DNA from: Flavobacterium sp. Root901
GTDB taxonomy: Bacteria > Bacteroidota > Bacteroidia > Flavobacteriales > Flavobacteriaceae
Assembly (NCBI RefSeq): GCF_001429765.1
Contig: NZ_LMJB01000005.1
Location: 250,549-314,548 of the forward strand
Length of the DNA: 64,000 nucleotides
Reading direction: 5' to 3'
The translations under genes were made by a program, and so were the position numbers. A model generated the notes under the pieces. That model was not told the origin of the DNA and did no database searches. It was given only the letters and a program-made list of their open reading frames with translations. This document shows, piece after piece, positions 45,164-53,585 of the stretch. Position 1 is the first letter of the stretch, and each line of letters starts with the position of its first letter.

Positions 45164-46768
45164 TTAGTAACCAGGATTTTGTTTCAAAGTTGGATTTGCC
45201 TGAATTGTTTTTGCCGGAATAGGCATTAAATCTCTGTATGATTCTGTAGCAGTACCACTCATAGTACCACCTTTCCACTGCCAGATTTTAGATCCTCCTG
45301 TGAATTTACCAAAACGAATTAAATCTGTTCTTCTATGACATTCCCAAAACAATTCTCTTCCTCTTTCTGCCAGGATAAAATCAAGATTTAAATTTGCTGC
45401 AGATATTGTAGAGGCTTGCGCTCTTGTTCTAATTTGGTTAATATAACCTACCGCAGTTCCGATATTGGCGGTGCTGGCTCCTCTAACTGCCGCTTCAGCA
45501 TACATTAAATAAGCATCAGAAATTCTGAAAACAGGGAAATCAGTATCTGGAATGTCAGTTCTTTGAGCTGGCGAACCATCAGATTTTTTGTTGATATACT
45601 TTGTTACGGCGTAACCATCTGTAAAAGTTCCAACGTTGTTAATATCTAAAGACTGACCATCTGTGTAGAAAGTTCCTCTTTTATCTGCAGTTGCCGTTAC
45701 ATCAGGGAAAAGGGCTACAAACTCTTTACGAGTTCTGATTCCCTGCCATCCTCCGTCCATACCTCTTGAAGCAGCATCCATGCTTCCTCCAATAGAGGCA
45801 TGAAGAATAAAACTCATTCCTCCACCAGTTGCTCTAATAGCATTTCCATCACTAACGATTGGGAAAATAACTTCGTTTTGAGCACCATTTTTATCATTAT
45901 CTGCTGAAAATAAATAAGCATAAGGAACATTTGCAAATGTGTAACCTGAATTAATAATTTCAGTACATAAAGTACCTACTTCATTATTTCTTTCTGTTCC
46001 AGTATATACTTTAGAGTTTAGATAAATCTGAGCTAATAGAAATTTAGCTGCAACTTTGTCTATTCTTCCATATTCATTACTTCTTGCATTTGGAAGACTG
46101 CTGTCTAAATCTTTTAATTCAGACTCTACAAAAGCAAAAACTTCCGCTCTTGATTTTTGTACCGGATAAAAGAATCCAACTGGATCAGCTTCTGTAGTAA
46201 TTGGCACATTACCAAATAAATCCATTAAATTAACATAAGAAAAAGCTCTTAAAAAACGTGCCTCAGCTCTAAAAGTGGCAATTTCAGTTTTCAAATTAGC
46301 ATCAACACCTCTTGCTGTTAATTTCTCATCTGTAGTTTGTCTCAAAAATTCATTTGCTAAACTAATATGATAAGATGCTCTAGAATAAGTTCCATATAAA
46401 AACTCATTTTGAGGAGACCATGTTTGTGTATTTAACGTTGGTAAAGTACCATCGGCCCAAGCAATAATCGCTTCGTCTGTTGTAAATTCCTGAGTTACAA
46501 AAAGAAGGCGTAAGTAACTGCTAAAATCCCCGCTAAGACCTGCAATGTCAGCCTGTCCGTCACCGTCATTCCCTCCTACATACAAACCAGCATATAGCTT
46601 TGCTAATACTTGTTTATAAGATGCCGGATCCTGAAAAAAGGTTTCAGATAAAAATTCATCATCATCCTTTGGCGTAACGTTTAAATCGTCAGTACACGAA
46701 GTAAGCGTCATACTTATTCCCAGAATGAATAGGAAGAAATAAGATATATATTTAAATGATATTTTCAT
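45164..46768 (-). CDS. SusD/RagB-family starch-binding lipoprotein
   Basis: This 534-residue SusD-type lipoprotein has a lipobox ending in LTSC (about residue 25). It has the helical TPR-like scaffold (about 95-260) with ARFLRAFSYVNLMDLFGNVPIT, which is typical of SusD. The C-terminal half ends with the usual LIRFGKFTGG and YRDLMPIPAKTIQANPTLKQNPGY. SusD caps the SusC channel and binds the polysaccharide. It lies 35 bases after susC. Confidence 0.94.
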   Translation of the reverse strand: MKISFKYISYFFLFILGISMTLTSCTDDLNVTPKDDDEFLSETFFQDPASYKQVLAKLYAGLYVGGNDGDGQADIAGLSGDFSSYLRLLFVTQEFTTDEAIIAWADGTLPTLNTQTWSPQNEFLYGTYSRASYHISLANEFLRQTTDEKLTARGVDANLKTEIATFRAEARFLRAFSYVNLMDLFGNVPITTEADPVGFFYPVQKSRAEVFAFVESELKDLDSSLPNARSNEYGRIDKVAAKFLLAQIYLNSKVYTGTERNNEVGTLCTEIINSGYTFANVPYAYLFSADNDKNGAQNEVIFPIVSDGNAIRATGGGMSFILHASIGGSMDAASRGMDGGWQGIRTRKEFVALFPDVTATADKRGTFYTDGQSLDINNVGTFTDGYAVTKYINKKSDGSPAQRTDIPDTDFPVFRISDAYLMYAEAAVRGASTANIGTAVGYINQIRTRAQASTISAANLNLDFILAERGRELFWECHRRTDLIRFGKFTGGSKIWQWKGGTMSGTATESYRDLMPIPAKTIQANPTLKQNPGY

Positions 46769-46803
46769 TTTGTATGTTTTAAATTTTGTTTTTCAATGTA
46801 CGA

Positions 46804-49785
46804 TTAGAAACTTGCATTTACTCCAAACAAGAAAGTTCTAGCTCTTGGGTAAACGTTACCATCAATTCCGTTGAATTTCTCCGGATCCAAACCATCATAT
46901 TTTGTAAGTACAAAAACGTTTTGAACACCTGCTGAGAATCTTAAAGATGCCGCTTTTAATAAAGCTTTATCTAAAGTATAGCCTACAGTCACGTTGTCTA
47001 ATTTTATAAAAGAAGCATCTTTTACATAATAGTTAGATAAGTAACGCTGTGTTCCGTTATCTTCATATCTAAATCCTGTGTTTAAGTAATCTGAACTTAC
47101 ATTTGACAAATCTGTCTGTCTTCTTAAAGCAGCATCAGAATACCCCATGTTAGAATTTACGTTATCAAAAATGTAATTTCCTAAACTTGCTCTCCAGTTC
47201 ATTGTAAAATCAAACTTTTTGTAGTTTAATGTAGAGAATAAACCAAATGTGTAATCTGCTGTTGGTTTTTTGTATCTGTAACGATCTGAGGCATCAATTT
47301 TACCATCTCCGTTTCTGTCTACATACGCACCAGCAATTGGTCTTTTGTTCGCATCGTATAATTGTTCATAAACAAAGAATGAATTCGGAGCATAACCAAC
47401 AGTATTGATTAATACTTTATTTCCATTTCCACCTTTAATGTTATCTCCTACTTCATAACCCTGGAAACCTTCAACTGTTTGACCTAAACTTTCAATTTTT
47501 TGATCTAAATAAGTAGCATTAACTGCAACATTCCAGGTTAAATTATCTTTTTTGATGATATCAGACTGAAGACTGAACTCAAGACCTTTAGTTCTTAAAT
47601 CACCAATATTATTAAATCCTTGATTTCTTAAGTTAGCTCCATCTGGAACCAATACATCAGCTAATAAATCAGTTGATTTTTTATCGAAATAGTTAACAGA
47701 ACCAGTAATTCTATCATTTAAGAATCCAAAATCCACACCGATATTCATCTCTGCTAACTCTTCCCATTTAATATTTTGGTTATATCCTTCTGGTCTAGCT
47801 GTTCTGTAAACGACACCATTGAATACATATTGAGTATTAACTGTACCAAGGGTTACTCTTCGTAAATAATCATACTGAGCAGAAATATCCTGCTGACCTG
47901 TAGTACCGTAACCTACTCTTAATTTTAAACTTGAAAGTGTTTCGTTATCTTTTAAGAAAGACTCTTCTGCAACATTCCAAGCAAAAGCACCTCCCATAAA
48001 GTTACCCCATCTGTTTTCTTCAGAAAAACGTGAAGTTCCGTCTCTTCTGTAGTTTAAAGTCAATAAATATTTACTGTCCCAACCTAAATTCAAACGACCA
48101 AAAAATGATTGTAAATTAATATCCGGATCGGTGATAACATCTTCATTTCTTGTAGCAGCAGGTTGTGTAAGCGCTCCCGACTGGTATTTTTCTTTTTGAA
48201 ACAACTGATAGTTGTAACCAGCTGTAGCATCCAATTTAAGTTTTCCTAAATTTTTGCTGTAAACAAAATATGTATTTAAATTTTTGTTTTGAAGATCATC
48301 AGTATAAGTATCATAGTTTCCTAAATTTACCCAGTTTCCATTACTGAATGGGTTTGGCTGATATCCTAAAACACTTTCTGTACTTTGTCTATTGTATCCG
48401 CTGCTGTCAAATCTATCAATACCAGCTTCTGCCACAACTCTTAAATCTTCAAAGAAGTGAAATTTATAGTCAACACTAATATTACCCCATTTTCTAGTAG
48501 ATTTAGATCTTTTATCTTCCTGATTTATTCTCGCAAGCGGGTTTTTAGCAGGTAATAATGCTACGTTTCCGTTTGCTTCTAACCATTCAAAATATCCTCC
48601 GTAACGAGAACCTGCCTGATAAGGAGATTGTGTAGGATCAAAACTGATTGCAGAACCAATTACTGCATCTTCATCCTGGAATTGATTTTTGCTGAAAGAT
48701 AAATTTCCGCTAATATCAATTTTTAAGTGATTATCAAATAAAACCGGATTTAACGATATCGATGTCGTAGTTCTTTCAAAAGAAGTGTTTCTTAAAATTC
48801 CAGGATTATCAACATTTCCAACAGATAAACGTACTGGCAATTTATTGAATAAAGCACCGCTCACAGAAATATTATTATTTGTTGTAAGCGCTGTATGGAA
48901 GATTTCTTTCTGCCAGTTTGTACTTGCAGTTCCCATTAATGCTTTTTGAGCATCAGATCCCTTTTCATTTACAAAAGCACGGAACTGATCTGCATTTAAA
49001 ACATCTACTGTATTAGCAACTGTATTTACACCAACCTGAGAACTGAAATTAACTTTTACGCCACCTTTTGTTCCTTTTTTAGTAGTAATTACGATTACAC
49101 CATTTGCTGCACGAGAACCGTAGATCGCCGCTGCAGAAGCATCTTTAAGAACCGTAAATGATTCAATATCATTAGGATCAATAGTAGACAAAATACTTGT
49201 AGCACCACTTGGAACAGCATTACTTAACGGAAGCCCGTCTAAAATAATTAATGGATCGTTTGAAGCACTTAAAGAAGATCCCCCACGAATTCTGATATCT
49301 GCTTTTGCTCCTGGAGCTCCTCCTCCAACAACATTTACACCAGCAATTCGCCCTCCAATTAAACTCTCTGGAGTTACATTGATACCTTTATTAAATTCTT
49401 TAGATGAAATTTGAGAAACAGATCCTGTTGCGTCTTTTTTCTTAACAGTTCCGTAACCAACTTGTACTACAACTTCTTGAAGCTGGTTTGTATCTTCTTC
49501 TAAAGAAACATTTAAAGTTTTTTGTCCGGCGTAATCAATCGTTTGCGTTTTGTATCCAATAAAAGAAACAACGATTTTACTTCCGCTTTTAACATTTGAC
49601 AGCTGGTAATTACCATCAAATCCGGTAGATGCGCCGCTTGGAGCACCCTGAACATTTACATTTACCCCTGGTATTGGCTGACCTGTTGCTTTATCTACAA
49701 CAGTCCCGCTTAGAGTGTTTTGAGCTAACACAGTAAACGGCAACAATAGGAATAAAAATAACAACTTTTTGTAAATTGTTTTCAT
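46804..49785 (-). CDS. SusC/RagA-family TonB-dependent outer-membrane transporter
   Basis: This 993-residue SusC-like porin has a signal peptide (about 1-21) and a carboxypeptidase-regulatory-like domain at about 23-105 (LSGTVVDKATGQPIPGVNVNV). The plug domain at about 112-225 includes GRIAGVNVVGGGAPGAKADIRIRGGSS and DASAAAIYGSRAANGVI. A long beta-barrel ends in FGVNASF. It should import maltodextrins captured by the adjacent SusD and SusE. It starts the minus-strand arm, divergent from a LacI-family regulator gene. Confidence 0.95.
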   Translation of the reverse strand: MKTIYKKLLFLFLLLPFTVLAQNTLSGTVVDKATGQPIPGVNVNVQGAPSGASTGFDGNYQLSNVKSGSKIVVSFIGYKTQTIDYAGQKTLNVSLEEDTNQLQEVVVQVGYGTVKKKDATGSVSQISSKEFNKGINVTPESLIGGRIAGVNVVGGGAPGAKADIRIRGGSSLSASNDPLIILDGLPLSNAVPSGATSILSTIDPNDIESFTVLKDASAAAIYGSRAANGVIVITTKKGTKGGVKVNFSSQVGVNTVANTVDVLNADQFRAFVNEKGSDAQKALMGTASTNWQKEIFHTALTTNNNISVSGALFNKLPVRLSVGNVDNPGILRNTSFERTTTSISLNPVLFDNHLKIDISGNLSFSKNQFQDEDAVIGSAISFDPTQSPYQAGSRYGGYFEWLEANGNVALLPAKNPLARINQEDKRSKSTRKWGNISVDYKFHFFEDLRVVAEAGIDRFDSSGYNRQSTESVLGYQPNPFSNGNWVNLGNYDTYTDDLQNKNLNTYFVYSKNLGKLKLDATAGYNYQLFQKEKYQSGALTQPAATRNEDVITDPDINLQSFFGRLNLGWDSKYLLTLNYRRDGTSRFSEENRWGNFMGGAFAWNVAEESFLKDNETLSSLKLRVGYGTTGQQDISAQYDYLRRVTLGTVNTQYVFNGVVYRTARPEGYNQNIKWEELAEMNIGVDFGFLNDRITGSVNYFDKKSTDLLADVLVPDGANLRNQGFNNIGDLRTKGLEFSLQSDIIKKDNLTWNVAVNATYLDQKIESLGQTVEGFQGYEVGDNIKGGNGNKVLINTVGYAPNSFFVYEQLYDANKRPIAGAYVDRNGDGKIDASDRYRYKKPTADYTFGLFSTLNYKKFDFTMNWRASLGNYIFDNVNSNMGYSDAALRRQTDLSNVSSDYLNTGFRYEDNGTQRYLSNYYVKDASFIKLDNVTVGYTLDKALLKAASLRFSAGVQNVFVLTKYDGLDPEKFNGIDGNVYPRARTFLFGVNASF

Positions 49786-49850
49786 ACTTTTTGTTTAAAT
49801 TAGTTTGAGTTTGTGATTGTTAGTTAAGTTTTTAATTTTACTTCGAATTT

Positions 49851-49858
49851 CAAAATTA
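49851..49858 (-). promoter_or_regulatory. Putative -7 box of the susC-like operon
   Basis: On the minus strand the sequence reads TAATTTTG, matching TAnnTTTG, 66 bases ahead of the susC start. The nearest TTG is 28 bases upstream, so the -33 box is poor and the promoter may need an activator. The 236-base divergent spacer (49786-50020) contains no perfect operator palindrome that I can see. Confidence 0.4.
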
Positions 49859-50020
49859 GGAATTTATTAACACGATCGACAGGAGGCAATTTTTATTGGT
49901 TTACGAAAACGTGGTAGTGTTGAAAACTTTCTATTTTTTGTAATCTTTTAAGTCAAAAATTGTCAATACCAAAAATATTATACACCTTTATTATCAATTA
50001 GATTTTTTCTAAAAACCGCT

Positions 50021-51052
50021 ATGAAACGTAAAATAACCTTAAAACAGATTGCAAAGGAACTTGATGTCTCTATTTCAACTGTCTCAAAATCACTTAGAAA
50101 CAGCCTTGAAATTGGAGAAGAAACACGTCTGAAAGTGCAGGCTTTTGCAAAGTTTTATAACTATAAACCCAACAATATTGCCCTTAGTTTAAAAAACCGA
50201 AAAACCAAAAGTATTGGTATTATCATTCCGGAAATTGTACATTATTTTTTCTCTACCGTAATCAATGGAATTGAGCAGGTTGCAAATGAACATGGCTACA
50301 GTGTTGTGATATGTTTATCTGATGATTCGTTTGATAAAGAAGTCTTAAATATGGAAATGCTGGCCAACGGAAGTATTGATGGTTTTATCATGTCTCTTTC
50401 CAAAGAAACGCAGTTTAAAGGCGATTTTCACCACATTACTGAGGTCATAAATCAGGGAATGCCTGTTGTTATGTTCGATCGCGTTACCAACGACATTCTA
50501 TGCGATAAAGTTATTATTGATGATAAAGCAGCGGCATACGAAGCTGTTCAAAGCCTGATTGATAACGGTAGAAAAAAGATTGCCTTAGTTACTACTGTCG
50601 ATTATGTTAGTGTTGGAAAACTGAGAACCGATGGTTACGAAAAAGCATTATTAGACAACGGATTACCTTTCAACGAAGATTTAATTATTAAAATTGAAGA
50701 TGTTGATACCTGCGAAATCACAATTAGTCAACTTCTGCATGATCGTGCTTTTGATGCTGTTTTTGCAGTAAATGAGCTTTTTGCGGTGACAATTATCAAA
50801 ACTGCAAATAAAATGGGACTTAAAGTTCCGGAAGATTTGGCTGTAATTGCTTTTACTGATGGAATCATTTCAAAATATTCAACTCCAAGTATTACAACAG
50901 TAAGTCAGAGTGGAGAAAAAATGGGAAATAAAGCTGCCAAAATGCTTATAGAAAGGCTGGAAGCAGAACATGACGATGACGAAGAAGAAAACGAAAACTA
51001 TACTACAGAAGTTATTGAAACACATTTGATAAAAAGAGAATCTACTGATTAA
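50021..51052 (+). CDS. LacI-family transcriptional regulator of the starch locus
   Basis: This 343-residue regulator has an N-terminal LacI helix-turn-helix (about 4-50; ITLKQIAKELDVSISTVSKSLRN) and hinge, then a periplasmic-binding-protein-like sugar-binding domain (about 60-330; SIGIIIPEI, DKVIIDDKAAAYEAV, DLAVIAFTDG). The C-terminus is acidic (HDDDEEENE). It is divergent from the SusC arm and upstream of the maltose utilisation arm, so it probably controls both. Bacteroides uses the unrelated SusR membrane regulator for this job. Confidence 0.92.
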   Translation: MKRKITLKQIAKELDVSISTVSKSLRNSLEIGEETRLKVQAFAKFYNYKPNNIALSLKNRKTKSIGIIIPEIVHYFFSTVINGIEQVANEHGYSVVICLSDDSFDKEVLNMEMLANGSIDGFIMSLSKETQFKGDFHHITEVINQGMPVVMFDRVTNDILCDKVIIDDKAAAYEAVQSLIDNGRKKIALVTTVDYVSVGKLRTDGYEKALLDNGLPFNEDLIIKIEDVDTCEITISQLLHDRAFDAVFAVNELFAVTIIKTANKMGLKVPEDLAVIAFTDGIISKYSTPSITTVSQSGEKMGNKAAKMLIERLEAEHDDDEEENENYTTEVIETHLIKRESTD

Positions 51053-51075
51053 TTTTCTTAAAATCAACACTTTCT

Positions 51076-51105
51076 AAAGCCATAAAAAATATTTATGGCT
51101 TTTTT
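51076..51105 (+). terminator. Terminator after the LacI-family regulator
   Basis: AAAGCCATAAA at 51076-51086 pairs with TTTATGGCTTT at 51092-51102 around AAATA, followed by T residues. Confidence 0.85.
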
Positions 51106-51185
51106 ATTAGCATAAATAAAAAAATAAATACTACTTTTACGCCCGTCAAGGCTTTTACTTTTACTTCGAAAAAACAGTAAGTTTT

Positions 51186-51204
51186 GATAAGCAAAGCGCT
51201 TATC
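51186..51204 (+). promoter_or_regulatory. Inverted repeat, possible operator before the maltose transporter
   Basis: GATAAGC at 51186-51192 and GCTTATC at 51198-51204 are exact complements with five bases (AAAGC) between. The ATG of the transporter gene lies 25 bases downstream. A second, imperfect TATCGTA/TACGATA pair overlaps the right side (51202-51229). The position fits a repressor site; the regulator upstream is of the LacI family, but binding is inference. Confidence 0.45.
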
Positions 51205-51229
51205 GTATAATTTTTCATAAATTACGATA

Positions 51230-52744
51230 ATGGAAAAGCGTAAATTAAGTTTCTGGGAAATTTGGAACATGAGTTTCGGTTTCTTGGGAATACAGTTTGG
51301 TTTTGCATTGCAAAATGCAAACACTTCAAGAATTTTTGAAACCCTTGGTGCCCAAATAGATGAAATTCCAATTTTATGGATTGCTGCGCCGGTTTCAGGT
51401 TTAATTATTCAGCCCGTTATTGGTTATTTCAGTGACAGAACATGGACACGTTTAGGAAGACGCCGCCCTTATTTTTTAGTTGGCGCTATTTTATCTTCTA
51501 TTGCATTATTCATTATGCCAAACTCTCCTACTTTATGGATTGCGGCAGGAACTTTATGGATAATGGATGCATCGATAAATGTTTCGATGGAACCTTTTCG
51601 AGCTTTTGTTGGCGATAATTTACCAGACCACCAGCGTGCATTAGGTTTTGTAATGCAGAGTTTTTTCATTGGTACCGGAGCTGTTGTAGGTTCTGTTTTA
51701 CCTTATCTTTTCACAAATGTTTTTGATGTCAGCAACGTTGCACCAAAAGGAATTATTCCGGATGCCGTAAAATGGTCTTTTTATATTGGCGGGATTGTTT
51801 TTCTACTTTCCGTTTTATGGACTGTTTTTAAAACAACTGAATATACTCCCGAAGAACTTCATGCATTTGAAGCTAACAGCAAAAAAGATTCTGAAAATGT
51901 TTCTGTAAATTCAGGATCAGGTGTTACGATCAAAAAGCAATTATTTTTAGGATTAGTATTTGCATTTATTGGCGGACTTGTTTCATTTTTAATTTTTGAG
52001 AACAACCTGGCAAAAGAACTCTATATTTTATTTATCGGATTGATTTTCATGGGCGTATTGTTCATCATTACATCACAATTACGAACTAAAAATGTTCAAA
52101 ATGGTTTTACCATAATCATGACCGATTTATTGAACATGCCAAGAACAATGCAAAAACTGGCCTGGGTACAGTTTTTTTCCTGGTTTGCGCTTTTCTCTAT
52201 GTGGATTTATACTACACAAGCTGTTACACAACATATTTTTGGCACAACAGATACAACTTCAAAAGTATACAATGATGCTGCTGACTGGGTTTCTGTTTTA
52301 TTTACTGTTTATAACGGAATCGCTGCCGCTGTAGCTTTCTTACTGCCAATCGTTGCGAAAAAAGTAGGCGTTAGAGCAACACATTTATTAGCACTTTGTG
52401 CCGGAGGTGTTGGTTTAATTTCAATTTATTTCATAAGCGATAAGCAAATGCTTCTCCTTCCTATGGTTGGTGTCGGAATTGCGTGGGCCAGTATTTTATC
52501 TATGCCTTACGCAATGCTTTCTGGTGCTTTACCAGCTGCAAAAATGGGTTATTATATGGGTGTTTTCAACTTTTTTGTAGTAATCCCTCAAATTGTGGCC
52601 GCAACAATATTAGGGTTTGTTGTAAAACAATTTTTTAACAATGAACCTATTTACGCCTTAATAATTGGAGGTGTATCGATGATATTTGCAGGATTACTTA
52701 CGCTTAGAGTAAATAGCAGAACTAAAATTGAAATTCATGAATAA
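51230..52744 (+). CDS. MFS disaccharide (maltose-type) transporter
   Basis: This 504-residue inner-membrane permease has about 12 hydrophobic segments. The N-terminal part (SFGFLGIQFGFALQNANTSRIFETLGA, about 10-36) and GYFSDRTWTRLGRRRPYFLVGA (about 64-85) match the glycoside-pentoside-hexuronide/SLC45-like maltose-sucrose transporters of Bacteroidetes. It stands before the beta-phosphoglucomutase and maltose phosphorylase genes, so it likely imports maltose across the inner membrane. Its stop overlaps the start of the next gene by eight bases. Confidence 0.9.
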   Translation: MEKRKLSFWEIWNMSFGFLGIQFGFALQNANTSRIFETLGAQIDEIPILWIAAPVSGLIIQPVIGYFSDRTWTRLGRRRPYFLVGAILSSIALFIMPNSPTLWIAAGTLWIMDASINVSMEPFRAFVGDNLPDHQRALGFVMQSFFIGTGAVVGSVLPYLFTNVFDVSNVAPKGIIPDAVKWSFYIGGIVFLLSVLWTVFKTTEYTPEELHAFEANSKKDSENVSVNSGSGVTIKKQLFLGLVFAFIGGLVSFLIFENNLAKELYILFIGLIFMGVLFIITSQLRTKNVQNGFTIIMTDLLNMPRTMQKLAWVQFFSWFALFSMWIYTTQAVTQHIFGTTDTTSKVYNDAADWVSVLFTVYNGIAAAVAFLLPIVAKKVGVRATHLLALCAGGVGLISIYFISDKQMLLLPMVGVGIAWASILSMPYAMLSGALPAAKMGYYMGVFNFFVVIPQIVAATILGFVVKQFFNNEPIYALIIGGVSMIFAGLLTLRVNSRTKIEIHE

Positions 52745-53396
52745 TAAAAAAGCATTCATCTTCGATCTTGACGGAGTGATCGTAGATACCGCTAAATATC
52801 ACTTTTTAGCGTGGCAGAAAATTGCACAATCTCTAAATATAAATTTTACGCATGAGGACAACGAACTATTAAAAGGCGTAAGCCGTATTCGGTCGTTGGA
52901 TATTATACTTGGATTAGGAAATGTTCAGGCTTCGCAGGAAAACAAGGACAAATGGTTAATTCAAAAAAACGAAGATTACTTATCTTATTTAGTTGACATG
53001 GACGAAAGCGAGATTCTTCCTGGAGTTTTAAAAATTCTAAAGCTATTAAAAGATAAAAACCAGGGAATTGCATTGGGTTCTGCCAGCAAAAATGCAAGAC
53101 CAATTTTAGAAAAAACAGGCATCATTTCGTATTTCGATGTAATTGTTGACGGAAATGACGTTACAAACGCAAAACCAGATCCTGAAGTTTTCTTAAAAGC
53201 GGCTCAATTATTAAATATTGATCCAAAAAATTCAATTGTATTTGAAGATTCTGTTGCCGGAATTCAGGCAGCAAATATCGCAGAAATGGTAAGTGTTGGA
53301 ATTGGTGAGGAAACAATTTTACATGAGGCTGATTTCATTTTTAAAGATTTCACTGAAATAGATGAAAACTTTATTAACGGATTAATAAGTCAATAA
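52737..53396 (+). CDS. pgmB: Beta-phosphoglucomutase
   Basis: This 219-residue HAD-superfamily enzyme converts beta-glucose 1-phosphate to glucose 6-phosphate. The nucleophile motif FDLDGVIVDTAKYH is at about 8-21, GVSRIRSL at about 47, LGSASKNA (motif II) at about 111, and DAKPDPEVF-like NAKPDPEVF plus FEDSVAGIQAA (motifs III and IV) near 141-175. The ATG at 52737 overlaps the transporter stop. It pairs with the GH65 phosphorylase downstream, which makes the beta-glucose 1-phosphate. Confidence 0.94.
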   Translation: MNNKKAFIFDLDGVIVDTAKYHFLAWQKIAQSLNINFTHEDNELLKGVSRIRSLDIILGLGNVQASQENKDKWLIQKNEDYLSYLVDMDESEILPGVLKILKLLKDKNQGIALGSASKNARPILEKTGIISYFDVIVDGNDVTNAKPDPEVFLKAAQLLNIDPKNSIVFEDSVAGIQAANIAEMVSVGIGEETILHEADFIFKDFTEIDENFINGLISQ

Positions 53397-53406
53397 GAAA
53401 ATGTGA

Positions 53407-53580
53407 TAATTAGAAAATGAATCAATAGATACTTTTTCTAATTATTAATAAATAATCAATCAAAAAGTAAAATCGTAAAACAATCACAATTATATAATTA
53501 GAACTAAAAAGTCAAACCATAATTATCAAATCACCCATTGACAAATTATCTAATTATCTAATTGCCAAATTATCTCATTA
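53407..53580 (+). repeat. AT-rich intergenic repeat block before GH65 gene
   Basis: TAATTAGAAAA at 53407-53417 is inverted as TTTTCTAATTA at 53434-53444. The later part (53543-53580) repeats the words AAATTATC, TAATTATC and AAATTATCTCATT in tandem. Such AT-rich words recur in spacers of flavobacterial genomes, but no copies are seen elsewhere in this window. Confidence 0.45.
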
Positions 53581-53585
53581 AACAA

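Noticed and set aside
49786..50020. Operator palindrome for the LacI regulator in the divergent spacer
   Set aside because: The best candidate (AACGTGG ... TAGTGTT near 49908) shares only the outer three bases in inverted order, so I do not call it.
53540..53585. Short tandem words as a CRISPR array
   Set aside because: The repeats are only 8-13 bases, AT-rich, unevenly spaced, and no cas gene is near.
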